A stretch of DNA of 64,000 bases. Origin: Buxus sempervirens (Eukaryota > Streptophyta > Magnoliopsida > Buxales > Buxaceae). The DNA is taken from positions 5,672,835-5,736,834 of the forward strand of contig OX387186.1 of assembly GCA_947561395.2 (NCBI GenBank). The letters are read 5' to 3'. This document shows positions 1 through 10,478 of the stretch, piece by piece (within the stretch, counting starts at the first letter, position 1; the number at the start of each line of letters is the position of its first letter). The position numbers were made by a program, and so were the translations under genes. Under the pieces are notes generated by a model. That model ran no database searches. It was not told the DNA's origin and worked only from the letters and a program-made list of their open reading frames with translations.

Positions 1-644
1 TCACTAGGTATTGTTTCCCATTACAAGTCTTTTATTAATGTAATGTGTTGGAGATCAAAGAACACGAAATAAGGTCTGCTGTAGCTGCGCGTTATGCTTG
101 GTTTTTTAGTTTGATCCTTTTCCAACCTCAGGTAACTTACAGGCTTCAAAGTTTGAATAATAGATATGAAGCTTGTCATTTTGGTATAAACTGTTATACC
201 CCTAGTGTTGGTAGTGTGTTTCACAGCATTGAGCTGAATACCTTGGAGATGAAGATATCTCCAGCTTAGGCCTGAGTAATAGTTTGTAGAGATTTTATCC
301 GTTATGAATGGTGATTCTCAGTAAGTCCATGGCTTCCATTAATGAGGCGCAACATAAAATTTGCATGCTAAAAGATTAGAACACTTATTGATTGAAAGGA
401 TAGAATAAGAAGAGTGATCTGAAAATTGGGTAATCTGATTAGTAAGCATGTATTTAATCTTTATTGTGTTTCTCAACATCCCATGAAACTAGCATAGTTT
501 TAAGCCAAAATGGACTAAAATGGAAGCAAAATTAGAGTAGAATTAAGCCAAACAGAGGTTACAATTGGTAATCAGTCTCTTTGTGATACATTTATTTATT
601 GGAGACTTTGATATAGAAGCAATAGATGAATTCACCTGACAGGA
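1..644 (-). repeat. Relic 3' flank of a lost receptor-kinase unit
   Basis: This stretch aligns through most of its length with 18150-18795, which is the 3' flank of GLK3. The match stops near 644, just before the point where a kinase C-terminus should begin. It is therefore a leftover of a further tandem unit whose coding part is missing. No coding region is visible in it. Confidence 0.7.
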
Positions 645-1044
645 AGCCTCAGCACAATGGCATGGATCAAATAGAGATTGCTGCTATGTATCATGTTCCT
701 AGCCATTCTTTCTCTTCTTTGTTGCCTCCCTGCCTATCCAAGTAGGTCTAAACAATAACCCGATTCCTGAATTAGCAAAACTGGGGCAGATTGAGGCGGG
801 TTACTCGATTGGCCCACCCCTTTGCCATCCCAAACCAAATATAATTTGTGGGTTTGTAATGGTGCACTGCGTCTACGGACGTGCCCCTCTACCTTAAACT
901 AAAGTGAGGCCCTTTCCTTGTTGTTGACCGGTTAAGAAATTTCAAATTTCAAAACCTAACGGTCGTTTCTTAACATGATGTCCGGACGAAGGTTTAACAG
1001 AATGAAATCAAAGCCCCGTATCTGCTGGAGCCTAACGCTGGAAG
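645..1044. other. Intergenic, no gene seen
   Basis: I see no coding region. The part around 760-830 has GGGTTACTCG/CCCATCCC-type wording like that of hAT MITEs elsewhere in the window, but I found no clear ends. Confidence 0.4.
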
Positions 1045-1354
1045 ATCAGCTGGAGCCTCCACAAATCTTTGCCATGTGTCCCTAATTTATTATTGGCTAC
1101 AACCAAATTAATCATTGGGTACAACTCACTTATCAAGGGTACAACATAGTTTAGCATAAGATACAACTCAACTCTTCGTGAGTACAACCCAATGTACATA
1201 TCATAGGGTACAATTCAACTTATCATGGGTACAATCCCATTCATCATGGGGTACAACCCATTTCATCATGATAGGTTGGTATGATGAATGAGGACATGTG
1301 GTGAAGATCGGTGGATACTCCAACCGATCTTCCACACAAGAGGCTCCAGCTGAT
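1045..1354. repeat. Foldback element with internal tandem array
   Basis: A perfect 15-bp inverted repeat (ATCAGCTGGAGCCTC) lies at 1045-1059 and 1340-1354, next to a second inverted pair GGAAGATC/GATCTTCC. Between the arms, 1095-1270 is a degenerate array of roughly 25-bp units built around GGTACAAC-CA-TTCATCAT, about seven units long. The arms share GCTGGAAGATC with the foldback at 61091-61211, so both may belong to one MITE family. I found no target-site duplication. Confidence 0.55.
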
Positions 1355-1715
1355 GTGAGGGCCGAAATCAAAGGCATCACAAGGGGAGACTTTCTTTTTT
1401 GATATACTAGCAAACACCCCGTGCGATGCACAGGAATGGATAAAAGTTAAATATGATTTGATTGTTGCATGTTTAATCATAGACATTACATGTTTAACAT
1501 TTAAACATGTCATAGTTATTAGTATTAATTAATAATTTTTCATTTAAGAAATTGAGAAAAGTAGAGATAAAAGAACAAATAAACATAAAATCATTAAGAG
1601 AAGTTACAAAAATGGAGGGTGGCATAGAAACATGCATTTAGTAGTCTATGGGAAATCGGGAATAGCATTACATTCCCAAAAACTATATTGTGGTGAAAAT
1701 ATCTTAAAATACAAT

Positions 1716-2105
1716 GAGAAAATTATGAAAAAATATCACTTTTTGGCCTTTATTTATAAAAAACAATCCATAAAAAATCTCATTTTGCAGAAAAAGTCAT
1801 TTTTCAAAAAATAAAATAATAAAAAAATAAAATAGTGTCACTTTACTGGAGCAAAAAAAAAAAAGCTTGTATCCACGTATATATGATGTGCTCACATCTC
1901 ACGTTGGATGTGATTGTATCCCATGTAAGGAAGCTTTTTGTATCCCCGTGATCGTCACATGTAAAATGATCCTATAATTTAATTATGTATGAAAAGTGAT
2001 CCTATAATTTAAATAATTTCTAAAAAAGTGACCTTTTTTAAATAAGTTTTTGATAGATTGTTTTTATAATTACTGACCTAAAGTGACCTTTTTCATAATT
2101 TTTTC
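1716..2105. mobile_element. Mutator-type MITE with 9-bp target duplication
   Basis: The terminal inverted repeats are long, about 80 bp and imperfect. The left end reads GAAAATTATGAAAAAATATCAC and its counterpart on the right is AAATTATGAAAAAGGTCAC on the other strand. The perfect 9-bp repeat AAATACAAT at 1707-1715 and 2106-2114 flanks the element. A 9-bp duplication with long AT-rich terminal repeats is typical of nonautonomous Mutator-like elements. The 390-bp interior has no coding capacity. Confidence 0.75.
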
Positions 2106-2114
2106 AAATACAAT

Positions 2115-2998
2115 TAGAAGGAAAAGAACTAATATACATTGGAACAAATCTTGAGGATATTTTCTCAAAACATAGATGGAGGTAAGTTTACAGTCAAGCC
2201 ATATCATGGTAATTTATTTAATGAGTTTATGCATAATATTGAGAGATTAAACAATTTCAGCTATGGTTATACGTCATGTACTTCAAATGCATCATCATCC
2301 AATTCATATTTTAAAATATTTTTGATCTAGATTTCCCTGTCAGCTATGGCAAAATCTAATCATTGTAGGATTCTTGGACTCTTCAAATAAATGCACAAAT
2401 TAGATAAAAAGGAAATCAAACTGTAAACATAAACCTAGCTATTCATAATTGTTAGAAGTAGGTATAAAACAAAAAGTCGAAAACAAAAGCTCGTTGAAGT
2501 CATGAAGTGTATCCTTTGGAGTAATAGAAGTTCAAACAATGTCCTTTTGAGGCTGAATTTATATCAAAATACACAGACATACAATCATATATATAAAATA
2601 TATACAAATAGCTTTCGTATGACTCCAAGGAATAACTTTCATAAGTTAAGACTCCTCTAACTTATGTTTGTAGAAGAAATTGAATTCTTCCCGTATTCCA
2701 AAAACTCAGAATAAATCCGTGCCACAAACAGTGGGATGACCCCAAGGAAAAATGACACCTGCAATGAAAGAAAGTCATTAATTGCGTAGAAAGTCATTAA
2801 CTGTGGTAGTCTTATATATTACAGAATCCAAAAATATGCGTTTCAAGTGTCATGAAATTATATGATTCTGTTGTCTGGCTATTAACATTTTCATCTCTGT
2901 CAAGTTCAAGTGAAATTTTTGCTGATTTACATAGATTTTGAGGGTCGTTCTGATGGCTGCTCAATTAAATCAATTCTTGTACATAATTATAAATCAAC
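2115..2998. other. Intergenic, nothing recognised
   Basis: This is AT-rich sequence with no convincing ORF, repeat or RNA gene. Confidence 0.4.
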
Positions 2999-3001
2999 TT
3001 A

Positions 3002-4143
3002 GGCCCCGATTGGTTCAATGAATTGAAATTGGAATTAAGAATTATAATTCCAATTCTAATTCATCAAGAATTGGAATTGGGTAGAATTGAAATTATTGTG
3101 ATTGGATGGCAAGAGAATTGAAATTTGGAATTACAATTCCATGAAGAATTGATTTAAAATCCAATTCCACTGATTGGATAAACTTATGAAGAATTGATTT
3201 GTATCATTCCCATGTTAATAATAACACAAATGACTGATTATCATAACATATTAATTCCAATAATCCATTCTCTGCAACCAAAACCAAAACAACACTACTG
3301 GGTTTTAATAATATTTTTGTCTTAATCAGGTCCTTCATGTGTAAGACCAGATGATTATGATCAACTCGATAGGTCAAAGCAAGTGGAAACAGAAGAGAGA
3401 GAAATATAGAAGAAGGAGAGAGAGGAAACAAAAGAGATAGAGAGATGAGAGAGAAGAAGAAGGGAGAAGATACGTACTAGTCCCTGCAACACCAGCGAGG
3501 AAGAGGAGAATGAGATTTGGTAGTTTCTTTATCGGTAGAGCTGGCAAAGGGTCGGTTTGGGTCGGGTTTAGGATCGGGTCATAATCGGGTTGGAGGTTAA
3601 TTGGATCGGGTTCGGGTTAAACTAAATTAAGGCGGGTTGGAAAACCCCCCAACCCGCCAATAAACGGGTTCAACCCGCCAACCCGTTTATTATTATTTTT
3701 TATTTTTCAAAAAATATGATTAAAATAGGGTTGGGGGTTAATTGGATCAGGTTGTACCGTGTTTGGGTCAAGTTGGGGGGTTAATTGGGTCGGGACATGA
3801 CACTTTTGTCGATTTTTTTTAAAAATTGGGTTACTCTTCAGGTTTCCGGGTCATAATCGGGTCAACCCAAACCCATTTAACTTGGGTCGGGTCACATTTT
3901 GCTAGCTCTATTTGTCGGGCATATATCGTGCTTCTAATTCTCTACCTCGTATCCCCAATTCTTCTCGATTTAGTAGGGAATTAGGTAACTTCAAAAATAG
4001 CCTATAAGCTAATTCTATGGAATTGGGCCTTAATTCCAATTCCAAATTCCAAATATTTAACCAATCAAAAGAATTGGAATTGAAAGCCCAATTCCAATTC
4101 TTACCCCAATTCCAACCCCTGATTCCGCAAACCAATCAGGCCC
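3002..4143. mobile_element. PIF/Harbinger-type element, TTA target duplication
   Basis: The left end starts GGCCCCGATTGGTT and the right end is GGGCCTGATTGGTTTG on the other strand. TTA flanks both ends (2999-3001 and 4144-4146). The outer parts on both sides are full of AATTGGAATT-type wording in inverted orientation. These are the hallmarks of a nonautonomous Harbinger/Tourist-like element. It is enlarged by a second MITE nested at 3536-3910 and has no transposase. Confidence 0.75.
3536..3910. mobile_element. hAT-type MITE nested in the Harbinger element
   Basis: The ends are TAGAGCTGGCAAA and, on the other strand, TAGAGCTAGCAAAA. They are flanked by 8-bp repeats TTTATCGG (3528-3535) and TTTGTCGG (3911-3918) with one mismatch. 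An 8-bp target duplication with TAG-starting short inverted repeats fits the hAT superfamily. The interior is rich in GGGTCGGGTT and AACCCGCCAACCCG runs. It inserted after the host element. Confidence 0.75.
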
Positions 4144-4146
4144 TTA

Positions 4147-4780
4147 TGTTTTTTATAAAATTACGTAATCTCCAATCATCACAACTGTTGAACTAAAAAC
4201 TATTTTTTTTGATTGGTGATGAAGCACTGACAGCTTGGGAAAAGTTTTTGTATGATATGTAAATAAGTAAAAAAAAAAAAAAAAACTTACGTTTATTTTT
4301 ATGTTGAAGGTTTTGGTGCATGGATCAGCAGAGGCTACTGAGCATTTGAAATAGCACTGCATAAAACATGTGTAGCCACGTGTATGCTCCCCAGATTGAT
4401 GAAACCATTGATGTTTCCTCAGATTTGTATGCTTACAAGGTTTCAAATCTAGGAAACTTGGATGTCCTTGCAATCTAATGTGTGTGTGTGTGTGTGTGTA
4501 AAGGTTAGTCTTGTTGTTAGTCCAACCCTCTTAGGGGTTAGGACCCTACTTTAGTGCGACCTAAACTATTTTATGATCTTTCTTTTCTTTTTCTTTTTTT
4601 TTACGTAAGGTTACAATGCAATATTGTGTACCTAAGGTTACAATACAATATTTTTAGACTCTCACATCCCCCTCAGTCTAAAAACAAACATGAATGAGCA
4701 TATTCCCTTGTGATTGTACACAACACTATCCTTTATATAATTTACAAAATTATAATTTGTTTAATAAATTTGTACAAAAT
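4147..4780. other. Intergenic with a (TG)n microsatellite
   Basis: There is no gene. A (TG)n run lies at 4479-4499, and a short direct repeat AAGGTTACAAT-CAATAT occurs twice near 4606-4655. Confidence 0.5.
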
Positions 4781-4785
4781 GGTTC

Positions 4786-5099
4786 TGTTGAAAGCCCAAC
4801 AACACATAAGAGGAGGGGCCTCAACCTTAAAACCTAGGCATTAAGGTGAGGGAAATCCATCTCTTATATGGTGGGTGAAAGAATGGTGAATTCCCAATGT
4901 GGGACAAATTCCAACAGCCCCTCTCACGCTGGCAGCACAGCGTGGACACGGGTTAGGCTCCGATACCATGTTGAAAGCCCAACAACACATAAGAGGAGGG
5001 GCCTCAACCTTAAAACCTAGGCATTAAGGTGAGGGAAATCCATCTCTTATATGGTGGGTGAAAGAATGGTGAATTCCCAATGTGGGACAAATTCCAACA
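4786..5099 (-). mobile_element. TRIM (miniature LTR retrotransposon), complete
   Basis: Two 131-bp terminal repeats (4786-4916 and 4969-5099) start TG and end CA, and I find them identical by eye. They enclose only 52 bp. Read on the minus strand, the inner segment begins TGGTATCGGAGCC, the usual primer-binding site for initiator-methionine tRNA, and ends in a purine-rich GAGAGGGG tract. A 5-bp target duplication GGTTC flanks it (4781-4785, 5100-5104). It encodes no protein, which is normal for TRIMs. Identical LTRs imply a young insertion. Confidence 0.9.
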
Positions 5100-5104
5100 G
5101 GTTC

Positions 5105-6539
5105 TTGTTGCGAAGTATATATATCTGGCTCAATTGAGAACAATTTTCAAAACGTTTCTTGTTATAAAGCTAAGTTTTATTTTGATAGACTGGTTTGACT
5201 GCTGGTTCAACCCCAGATCATTCGGCTGAATAATGTGGAAGCAGTAAGGGAGATTCACATTGTTCAATTGCTCTAGTCACACTGGATGGTTTAAGTCTTT
5301 GTTCATTTTTACCCAGAGCTAGAATCGACATGGTTTGGGGTTGATGTGTTTTGTCAATCTCTTGGATTTTTTGGTTGACTCTCTATTTTAAAACTCAAAA
5401 GTCTAGAAAAAATGAAATTCCATGGGTTTTTATTGCTTTTTATCTGATAACTCTTTTGGTGTGGGACGTTTTTGGGACTGAGGGTATAAGCAAAGTATGC
5501 ATTTTGAGATCACTCAAGATCTCATAATATAACGAAGTTCAAAAAAGGGGGAAAAAAAGAAGAAAAAAAAAGGAGTAGTAGTCTTATAGCAGCAGTAATA
5601 GAAACAGATATCCAATGTGCCAATGATTGATGACCAATTAGAATTAGGTGAAAGAGCATAAACATCCACCTGTCATCTTGAAGAATGCTATTTACCACTC
5701 TACCACCATGATAAGCCAAATTCTAAGCAACTACTTAAAAATAACTGAACTATTTTAAATCAGTTAGACAAGAAGAGAAAGAGACTGTTCCTAACATAAA
5801 ATGAATCAGATAAGAAAAAAATTATTTTGTGGAAAAGAAAATTGAGCTGTTGACTTAGAGCAGAGAATTACATAGGAAATTCATTGAACATGTATCACAT
5901 GAACAGAATGCATGTAATGACAACTCAAACAAAGTTAAATTATAATTATCAAAACAAAGGAAAGTAACCAAAACAGAGGAAATCTAAGGTGAAGAGTTTC
6001 CGGCTTTACTTGATAAATAGAAGGGAATGCAATAGCTCTGCGACAAGAATACTAACAAGAATGGACCATTGGAGAAGCAAGAGTTTAAAATAGAGATTGC
6101 ATATAGAAGCCTGATGGCGAGGCCTCCCTTTTGCATGTCTTTCGTTTGTTAGTTTGCAAAACTGCGCCATTATTGCAAAACTGCAGCCAGGTCAAAGGAC
6201 CATGTGGAGCTACCAAAATTAAGAAATGTATGTTTGGCCTAATTTCGAGGCCTTGCCATTGAATGCTTTTCCGTTATGGAATACCGCCAGCCATAATTTC
6301 ATCTAATTATCTTGTCCTCCGTTAACGGTCGCCAATTATTCTCTGCCGTTAACAGTGGATGGGAAGGAAATAAAGATTGTAGATTGAAGACAAATCTTCA
6401 TGAAAAAAAAAGGGAAAAAGAACTATCGATAGAGTTTTGCACTTTTGTTTTCTTCATGAAAGTTCTCAAGACGTTTTCCAAGCTTTATATCGTGAGGTCT
6501 AAATAAATTAGCTTTTCAAGCTCTGACATGGAGCCGAAG
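5105..6539. other. Intergenic, no gene seen
   Basis: I find no supported coding region, RNA gene or clear transposon end. Reading frames here are short and show no family resemblance. Confidence 0.4.
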
Positions 6540-7124
6540 CTTGTAATTAGACTGAATTGCAGAGCTGGAACTTGCTTCACCTAGTATTTCCTGCCCAACC
6601 TCAATTTGAGGTCAGTGCATTAGTCAGAAATCATGCCCCTGTAGCTATACAGATAATGAACTCTTCTAGAACTGATCACTTCTTCCAATGCATTTGTTCT
6701 GAGCCAAATCTGAAGATCATGAAATTTGTGAATCTTGAAGCATGTAATTAGCCAAAGTGCCTAGCTAGAACTTGATTCACCAAGTGTTCATTTGTTAGAG
6801 AGCAAGCCCATCATAAAATGAGGTATGGCAACCATTATTTCAGCAGTTTATTTAAATGGTTTTGCATGTTTGGCAGCATTCTAAGTTAAATACCTTACAA
6901 AGAACCACGAATTTTACCTGGAAAAATAGGGAAAAACTTAGAAAACTACAAAGGCAAACCTTAATTAGAGGCTTTGATACAGAACCAAAGAATTGATTCA
7001 CACCTGACTGGAAGACAAACAGATATTGTACCATTTATGAGGACATAGCCCTTATTGAAGAGGTGTTGTTGTTGGCCTTTGAAACAGTTGAGGCAGCAAA
7101 CCAAGCCATGGATCTGCTCCTGGG
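6540..7124 (-). repeat. 3' flank of GLK1, shared by the tandem units
   Basis: This flank resembles the DNA downstream of GLK2 (10870-11215) and GLK3 (17890-18827). About 6737-10855 appears to be one tandem unit and 10870-16690 the next. The junction lies at a shared GGTATGCCAACCATTTT word. Confidence 0.7.
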
Positions 7125-9440
7125 TTACCTTGCTAAATCTTGGAGAAACTTTGGGACAGGAGGAATTCCTGTATCTGAGAGTCGCTCCAGAACCTGAACC
7201 ACCTGTCCCATTGATGGCCTATCTTTCTCATCATCTTGAATGCACCAACAAGCAACTCTGCAAGCTCTAGTAAGCTCTTCCCTGTTAATACTGCCCTGCA
7301 CCTCATGATCCAATAAGGTAAGAACATCTTCCCCTGCATTTAGTTTGTTTGCAACCTGAATTGGGAAGTAATCATCCATTCCATCATCCAATAGCTCCCA
7401 GTTTCTCCTTCCTGATATAACCTCAAAAAACAGCATGCCATAGCTATAGACATCAACTTTCGGTGTTATAGCCAGGCCTGAAATCCACTCCAGAGCAAGA
7501 TAGCCTCTAGTTCCTCTCATAGTCGTCAGAACCCGACTGAAGTCCCTGCCTAAAATCTTTGCAAGACCAAAGTCCGCTATCTTGGGACGAAATTCAGCAT
7601 CCAATAGTATATTTTCAGGCTTTATGTCACAGTGTATTATGCAGTCTCTGCACTTCTCGTGGAGGTAAGCGAGTCCTCTGGCAGTCCCAAGTGCAATTTC
7701 ATATCTTGTTTTCCAATCTAAAAGCATGGAATTCTTCTGAAACAATTGACATTGAAGAGAACCATTTGGCATGAGCTCATAAACCAGAAGTCTCTTTGTA
7801 CCTTCGACACAAAACCCACAAAGGCGGACAAGATTTATGTGCTGGATTGTGCCGATGGTGCTGACTTCTGATCGGAATTGCTTGTCTCCTTGATTTATGT
7901 ATTTAAGCTTCTTTACTGCAATGGTGGTTGAATTGGGCAATGTCCCAATGAACACAGAGCCAAAACCTCCTTCACCTAGTTTTTCAGAGAAGTTCTTGGT
8001 TGCTCTTTTTAAATCTCTGTAAGTAAATACCACCAAAGTATCCTCAACTTCCTTGGATGCATCTGCGGACTGTATCCTCCTGTATCTCCAGTTGATGAAG
8101 AGGAAAATGATTAAGATTGTTACTGCACCTGCAACCACACCTATAATAACTGTAGTCTTTATTCTTCTTTTCTTAAGTCTATAGCTCATCTTCTCTAAAG
8201 GAGAGACCCGGACATACAGATTTCTTCCAATGATGTCTTTGTGTGAGAGCTGTTCTACATTCAGCACATCTTCTTGCCACATCAAACATCCTTCATCATA
8301 AGCATAAGCAGAGCAAGAACAGTCTCTCAGGCAAGCTAATTCACACTCTTTGATGTCTCCAATTGGAGACTTTGATTTCTCTGGCCACTTCACGTTTGGT
8401 ATCTGCAAAAATGTGTTATTCTTACTGCATTGGATGGGGAATTTCCTTACACAGCCACCTGAATGATCATCCAAATTCCAATCATTCAAAAATCTTGGTT
8501 CAAATCCTTGCAGACATCCACAGATGGGCATTCTCTGCAGATTGCAGACACCAAAGGGACCACAAGAAGCATAAACATCACATTGCAGTGACGGGCCTAT
8601 CCTATGCAAGCTCCATTCATTATGCGGAAAATCCGTCCACCACACCCATTGCTTGGCCTGTCCAGTCACATCTAGCGTAACTCTAGTAAGAACAGATGCA
8701 GAAGCAGCAGAATAAGTGTAATAGGTCTCATTCTCGTTTGAAACAAAGGTGCGGTTGAAATTATAAATATTCCTACTAGTTCCGGGAATGTTGGTGATGA
8801 TTGTCCCAGTCCTCCAGTATGTTATGGACCTGTTCCACTGTAAAATATGATCAGTTCCATTTGGATTTAACGTAATAGAGAAGATCCCAGGTGCTGGATC
8901 TTCTATATTTCTCCATGAAGTGAGGAAGTATCTTCTTTTTGTGAGTTTATTGAATCCAAGCTTTCCTCCAGGCAGCAATGTATTTGTTGGATAATCAAAG
9001 CTCTGCCAAATTATGTTAGAGGAAGACAACCCATCTTTCAAAACCAAATTTCCATTGTCAAGAAGCATGGCAACAGTGGCTCCTGAGGAGTTTGTGGACC
9101 AAATCTGGTTCTTGGACTGATCTAATAGGACTAGATTACCATCTTCCAAGAGCATCAATTTGGAAGAAGATGATTTAGAGACTGGTTTTTTTCTATTTGC
9201 TACCCAAACAGCTGTTTGGTTTATAATTTTTTTGTACCAAATTCCTATATAGAAGTTCTGAGAGTTACCTGGGGTGAAGAAACCAAGTTCAACTATTCCA
9301 CCTGGAGATGTTATTGTCTGGTTCCCAGAAAGTGATTGTCCCTGAAGAATTGCATCAGGTCTGGTGGAGAGACAGGATTTGAAGCATAATTGGAGAAGCA
9401 GAAGAGGAAGAAAGAACCATGGCTTGATTCCGATACCCAT
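7125..9440 (-). CDS. GLK1: G-type lectin S-receptor-like Ser/Thr kinase
   Basis: This is a plasma-membrane receptor kinase of the At2g19130-like group, 771 residues and intronless. I chose the start at 9440 because MGIGIKPWFF aligns with the starts of GLK2, GLK4 and GLK5; a Met ten codons upstream is not conserved. The order of parts is: signal peptide (about 1-26), B-lectin domain (about 27-150, with VVWVAN- and GNLVL-type motifs), S-locus glycoprotein/EGF region with many cysteines, PAN domain (about 345-400), one membrane helix (about 427-450) and kinase (about 480-760). Kinase motifs are GEGGFGSV, the lysine in IAVKKLK, HCDIKPEN (a non-RD loop) and DFGLAK. Two features are odd: the APE motif reads ALE, and an NWTG tetrapeptide seen in the sisters is missing. 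The C-terminus stops at FLQDLAR, whereas GLK3 and GLK4 run on for about 30 residues. Such receptors sense external cues, often in defence; the ligand is unknown. It is the only uninterrupted copy. Confidence 0.9.
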   Translation of the reverse strand: MGIGIKPWFFLPLLLLQLCFKSCLSTRPDAILQGQSLSGNQTITSPGGIVELGFFTPGNSQNFYIGIWYKKIINQTAVWVANRKKPVSKSSSSKLMLLEDGNLVLLDQSKNQIWSTNSSGATVAMLLDNGNLVLKDGLSSSNIIWQSFDYPTNTLLPGGKLGFNKLTKRRYFLTSWRNIEDPAPGIFSITLNPNGTDHILQWNRSITYWRTGTIITNIPGTSRNIYNFNRTFVSNENETYYTYSAASASVLTRVTLDVTGQAKQWVWWTDFPHNEWSLHRIGPSLQCDVYASCGPFGVCNLQRMPICGCLQGFEPRFLNDWNLDDHSGGCVRKFPIQCSKNNTFLQIPNVKWPEKSKSPIGDIKECELACLRDCSCSAYAYDEGCLMWQEDVLNVEQLSHKDIIGRNLYVRVSPLEKMSYRLKKRRIKTTVIIGVVAGAVTILIIFLFINWRYRRIQSADASKEVEDTLVVFTYRDLKRATKNFSEKLGEGGFGSVFIGTLPNSTTIAVKKLKYINQGDKQFRSEVSTIGTIQHINLVRLCGFCVEGTKRLLVYELMPNGSLQCQLFQKNSMLLDWKTRYEIALGTARGLAYLHEKCRDCIIHCDIKPENILLDAEFRPKIADFGLAKILGRDFSRVLTTMRGTRGYLALEWISGLAITPKVDVYSYGMLFFEVISGRRNWELLDDGMDDYFPIQVANKLNAGEDVLTLLDHEVQGSINREELTRACRVACWCIQDDEKDRPSMGQVVQVLERLSDTGIPPVPKFLQDLAR

Positions 9441-9528
9441 TTTGCCAACAGATTCCCGCCGGAGAGACAAATAATTTCAGGAGGACAAAGAAAATAGAAG
9501 GGACAGATGCTGTCCGAAGCAGAAGAAA

Positions 9529-10251
9529 ACTTCCTAATTAGGATTTAGAAAGGACTTCAAGAAAATGAGTTCATGTTCAGACCCATTAACATAATTCTGG
9601 ACTTGTGCTTTTGCTAAAAGAAATCATAAAATTTAGGAAAATTTTCAAATTTAGTCCTCTTCTCAATACTTTTCCCATCTGACAAGAACCCGTTTCGATT
9701 AGAAAAAAAATCATAAAAAATTTTTGAGAAAGTTCAAATAATCAATTGGTTCAAGAGTTGACGATGATGGAATTGTATAGATGTGGAGGATACACAAATT
9801 GGTTTTTGTTACTTGTGTGGATTTCAATCCTACAGGCGGATCTCTAATCTAACAATTTCAAGATACCAGGCTTTCAATGATCGGCATAAAAAATCTTCTC
9901 AATTGATAGTGATGGCCAGAATGGTCCTAACATGCAAATGGTGAGAACCACGAAGAAACTTCTTAAGTATTGTGAAGGGAAATTTTAAAAGTTTGGAACC
10001 CAAGACTGACTTGTTTGGTCATCTTTTTCAGCTTGAATTAACATGTAGCGTGTAAGAGCCAATTCATATAAGAAGCTGTTCTCTAAGAAGCTGTTATCTA
10101 ATTATGCAATAAGCTGTTCTTTAATGTATATGAGACTTAATACTAAATTGAATGAACTATAATGGCTGCACACTTATTGCAAATCTGTAACTTTTTTTCC
10201 CTTGTTACATTCTGTTCCTCATTATTCACGCGTAACGCGCGTGATCATTAC
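9529..10251. mobile_element. Insertion in GLK1 promoter with Helitron-like 3' end
   Basis: Compared with the GLK2 upstream region, which passes directly from AGAAAACTT to TTAAGACGG, GLK1 has about 720 extra bases. Of these, 9531-9800 repeats 10552-10815, and 9808-10050 matches 16790-17045 upstream of GLK2. The last 200 bases end with a GC-rich hairpin TCACGCGTAACGCGCGTGA followed by ATCATTACTAG and T. A hairpin followed by CTAG before T is the 3' signature of Helitrons. The 5' end is not certain, so the block may be a Helitron carrying copied promoter DNA, or a duplication plus a separate small Helitron. Confidence 0.5.
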
Positions 10252-10382
10252 TAGTAAAGAATTAAGACGGTTTAACATTTTTCAAAGCTAAAATGTAAAG
10301 TAATCGATTAAAAGTGAAAATCAACTAATTTACTCATCCATACTCTACAGAATTTCACTGGGGTGTCTTAGCTATCCTTTCA

Positions 10383-10478
10383 AGTCAATGATCAATCCCC
10401 AAATATACTTGACTTAGAATTTTGGAAAAGTGATTGGATGGTTAAGAATTCTGATTACCATTGCCGTCAATGTTGACC
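10383..10478. promoter_or_regulatory. W-box cores upstream of GLK1
   Basis: Four TTGAC cores (WRKY-factor sites) lie at about 10383-10388, 10409-10414, 10466-10470 and 10473-10478. The same block recurs upstream of GLK2 near 16180-16280. In GLK1 it has been pushed about 720 bp further from the gene by the insertion at 9529-10251. Confidence 0.4.

Noticed and set aside
8363-8680. Plus-strand frame of 105 codons opposite GLK1
   Set aside because: It is an antisense shadow of the conserved lectin/SLG coding sequence; similar shadows recur opposite GLK2, GLK4 and GLK5.
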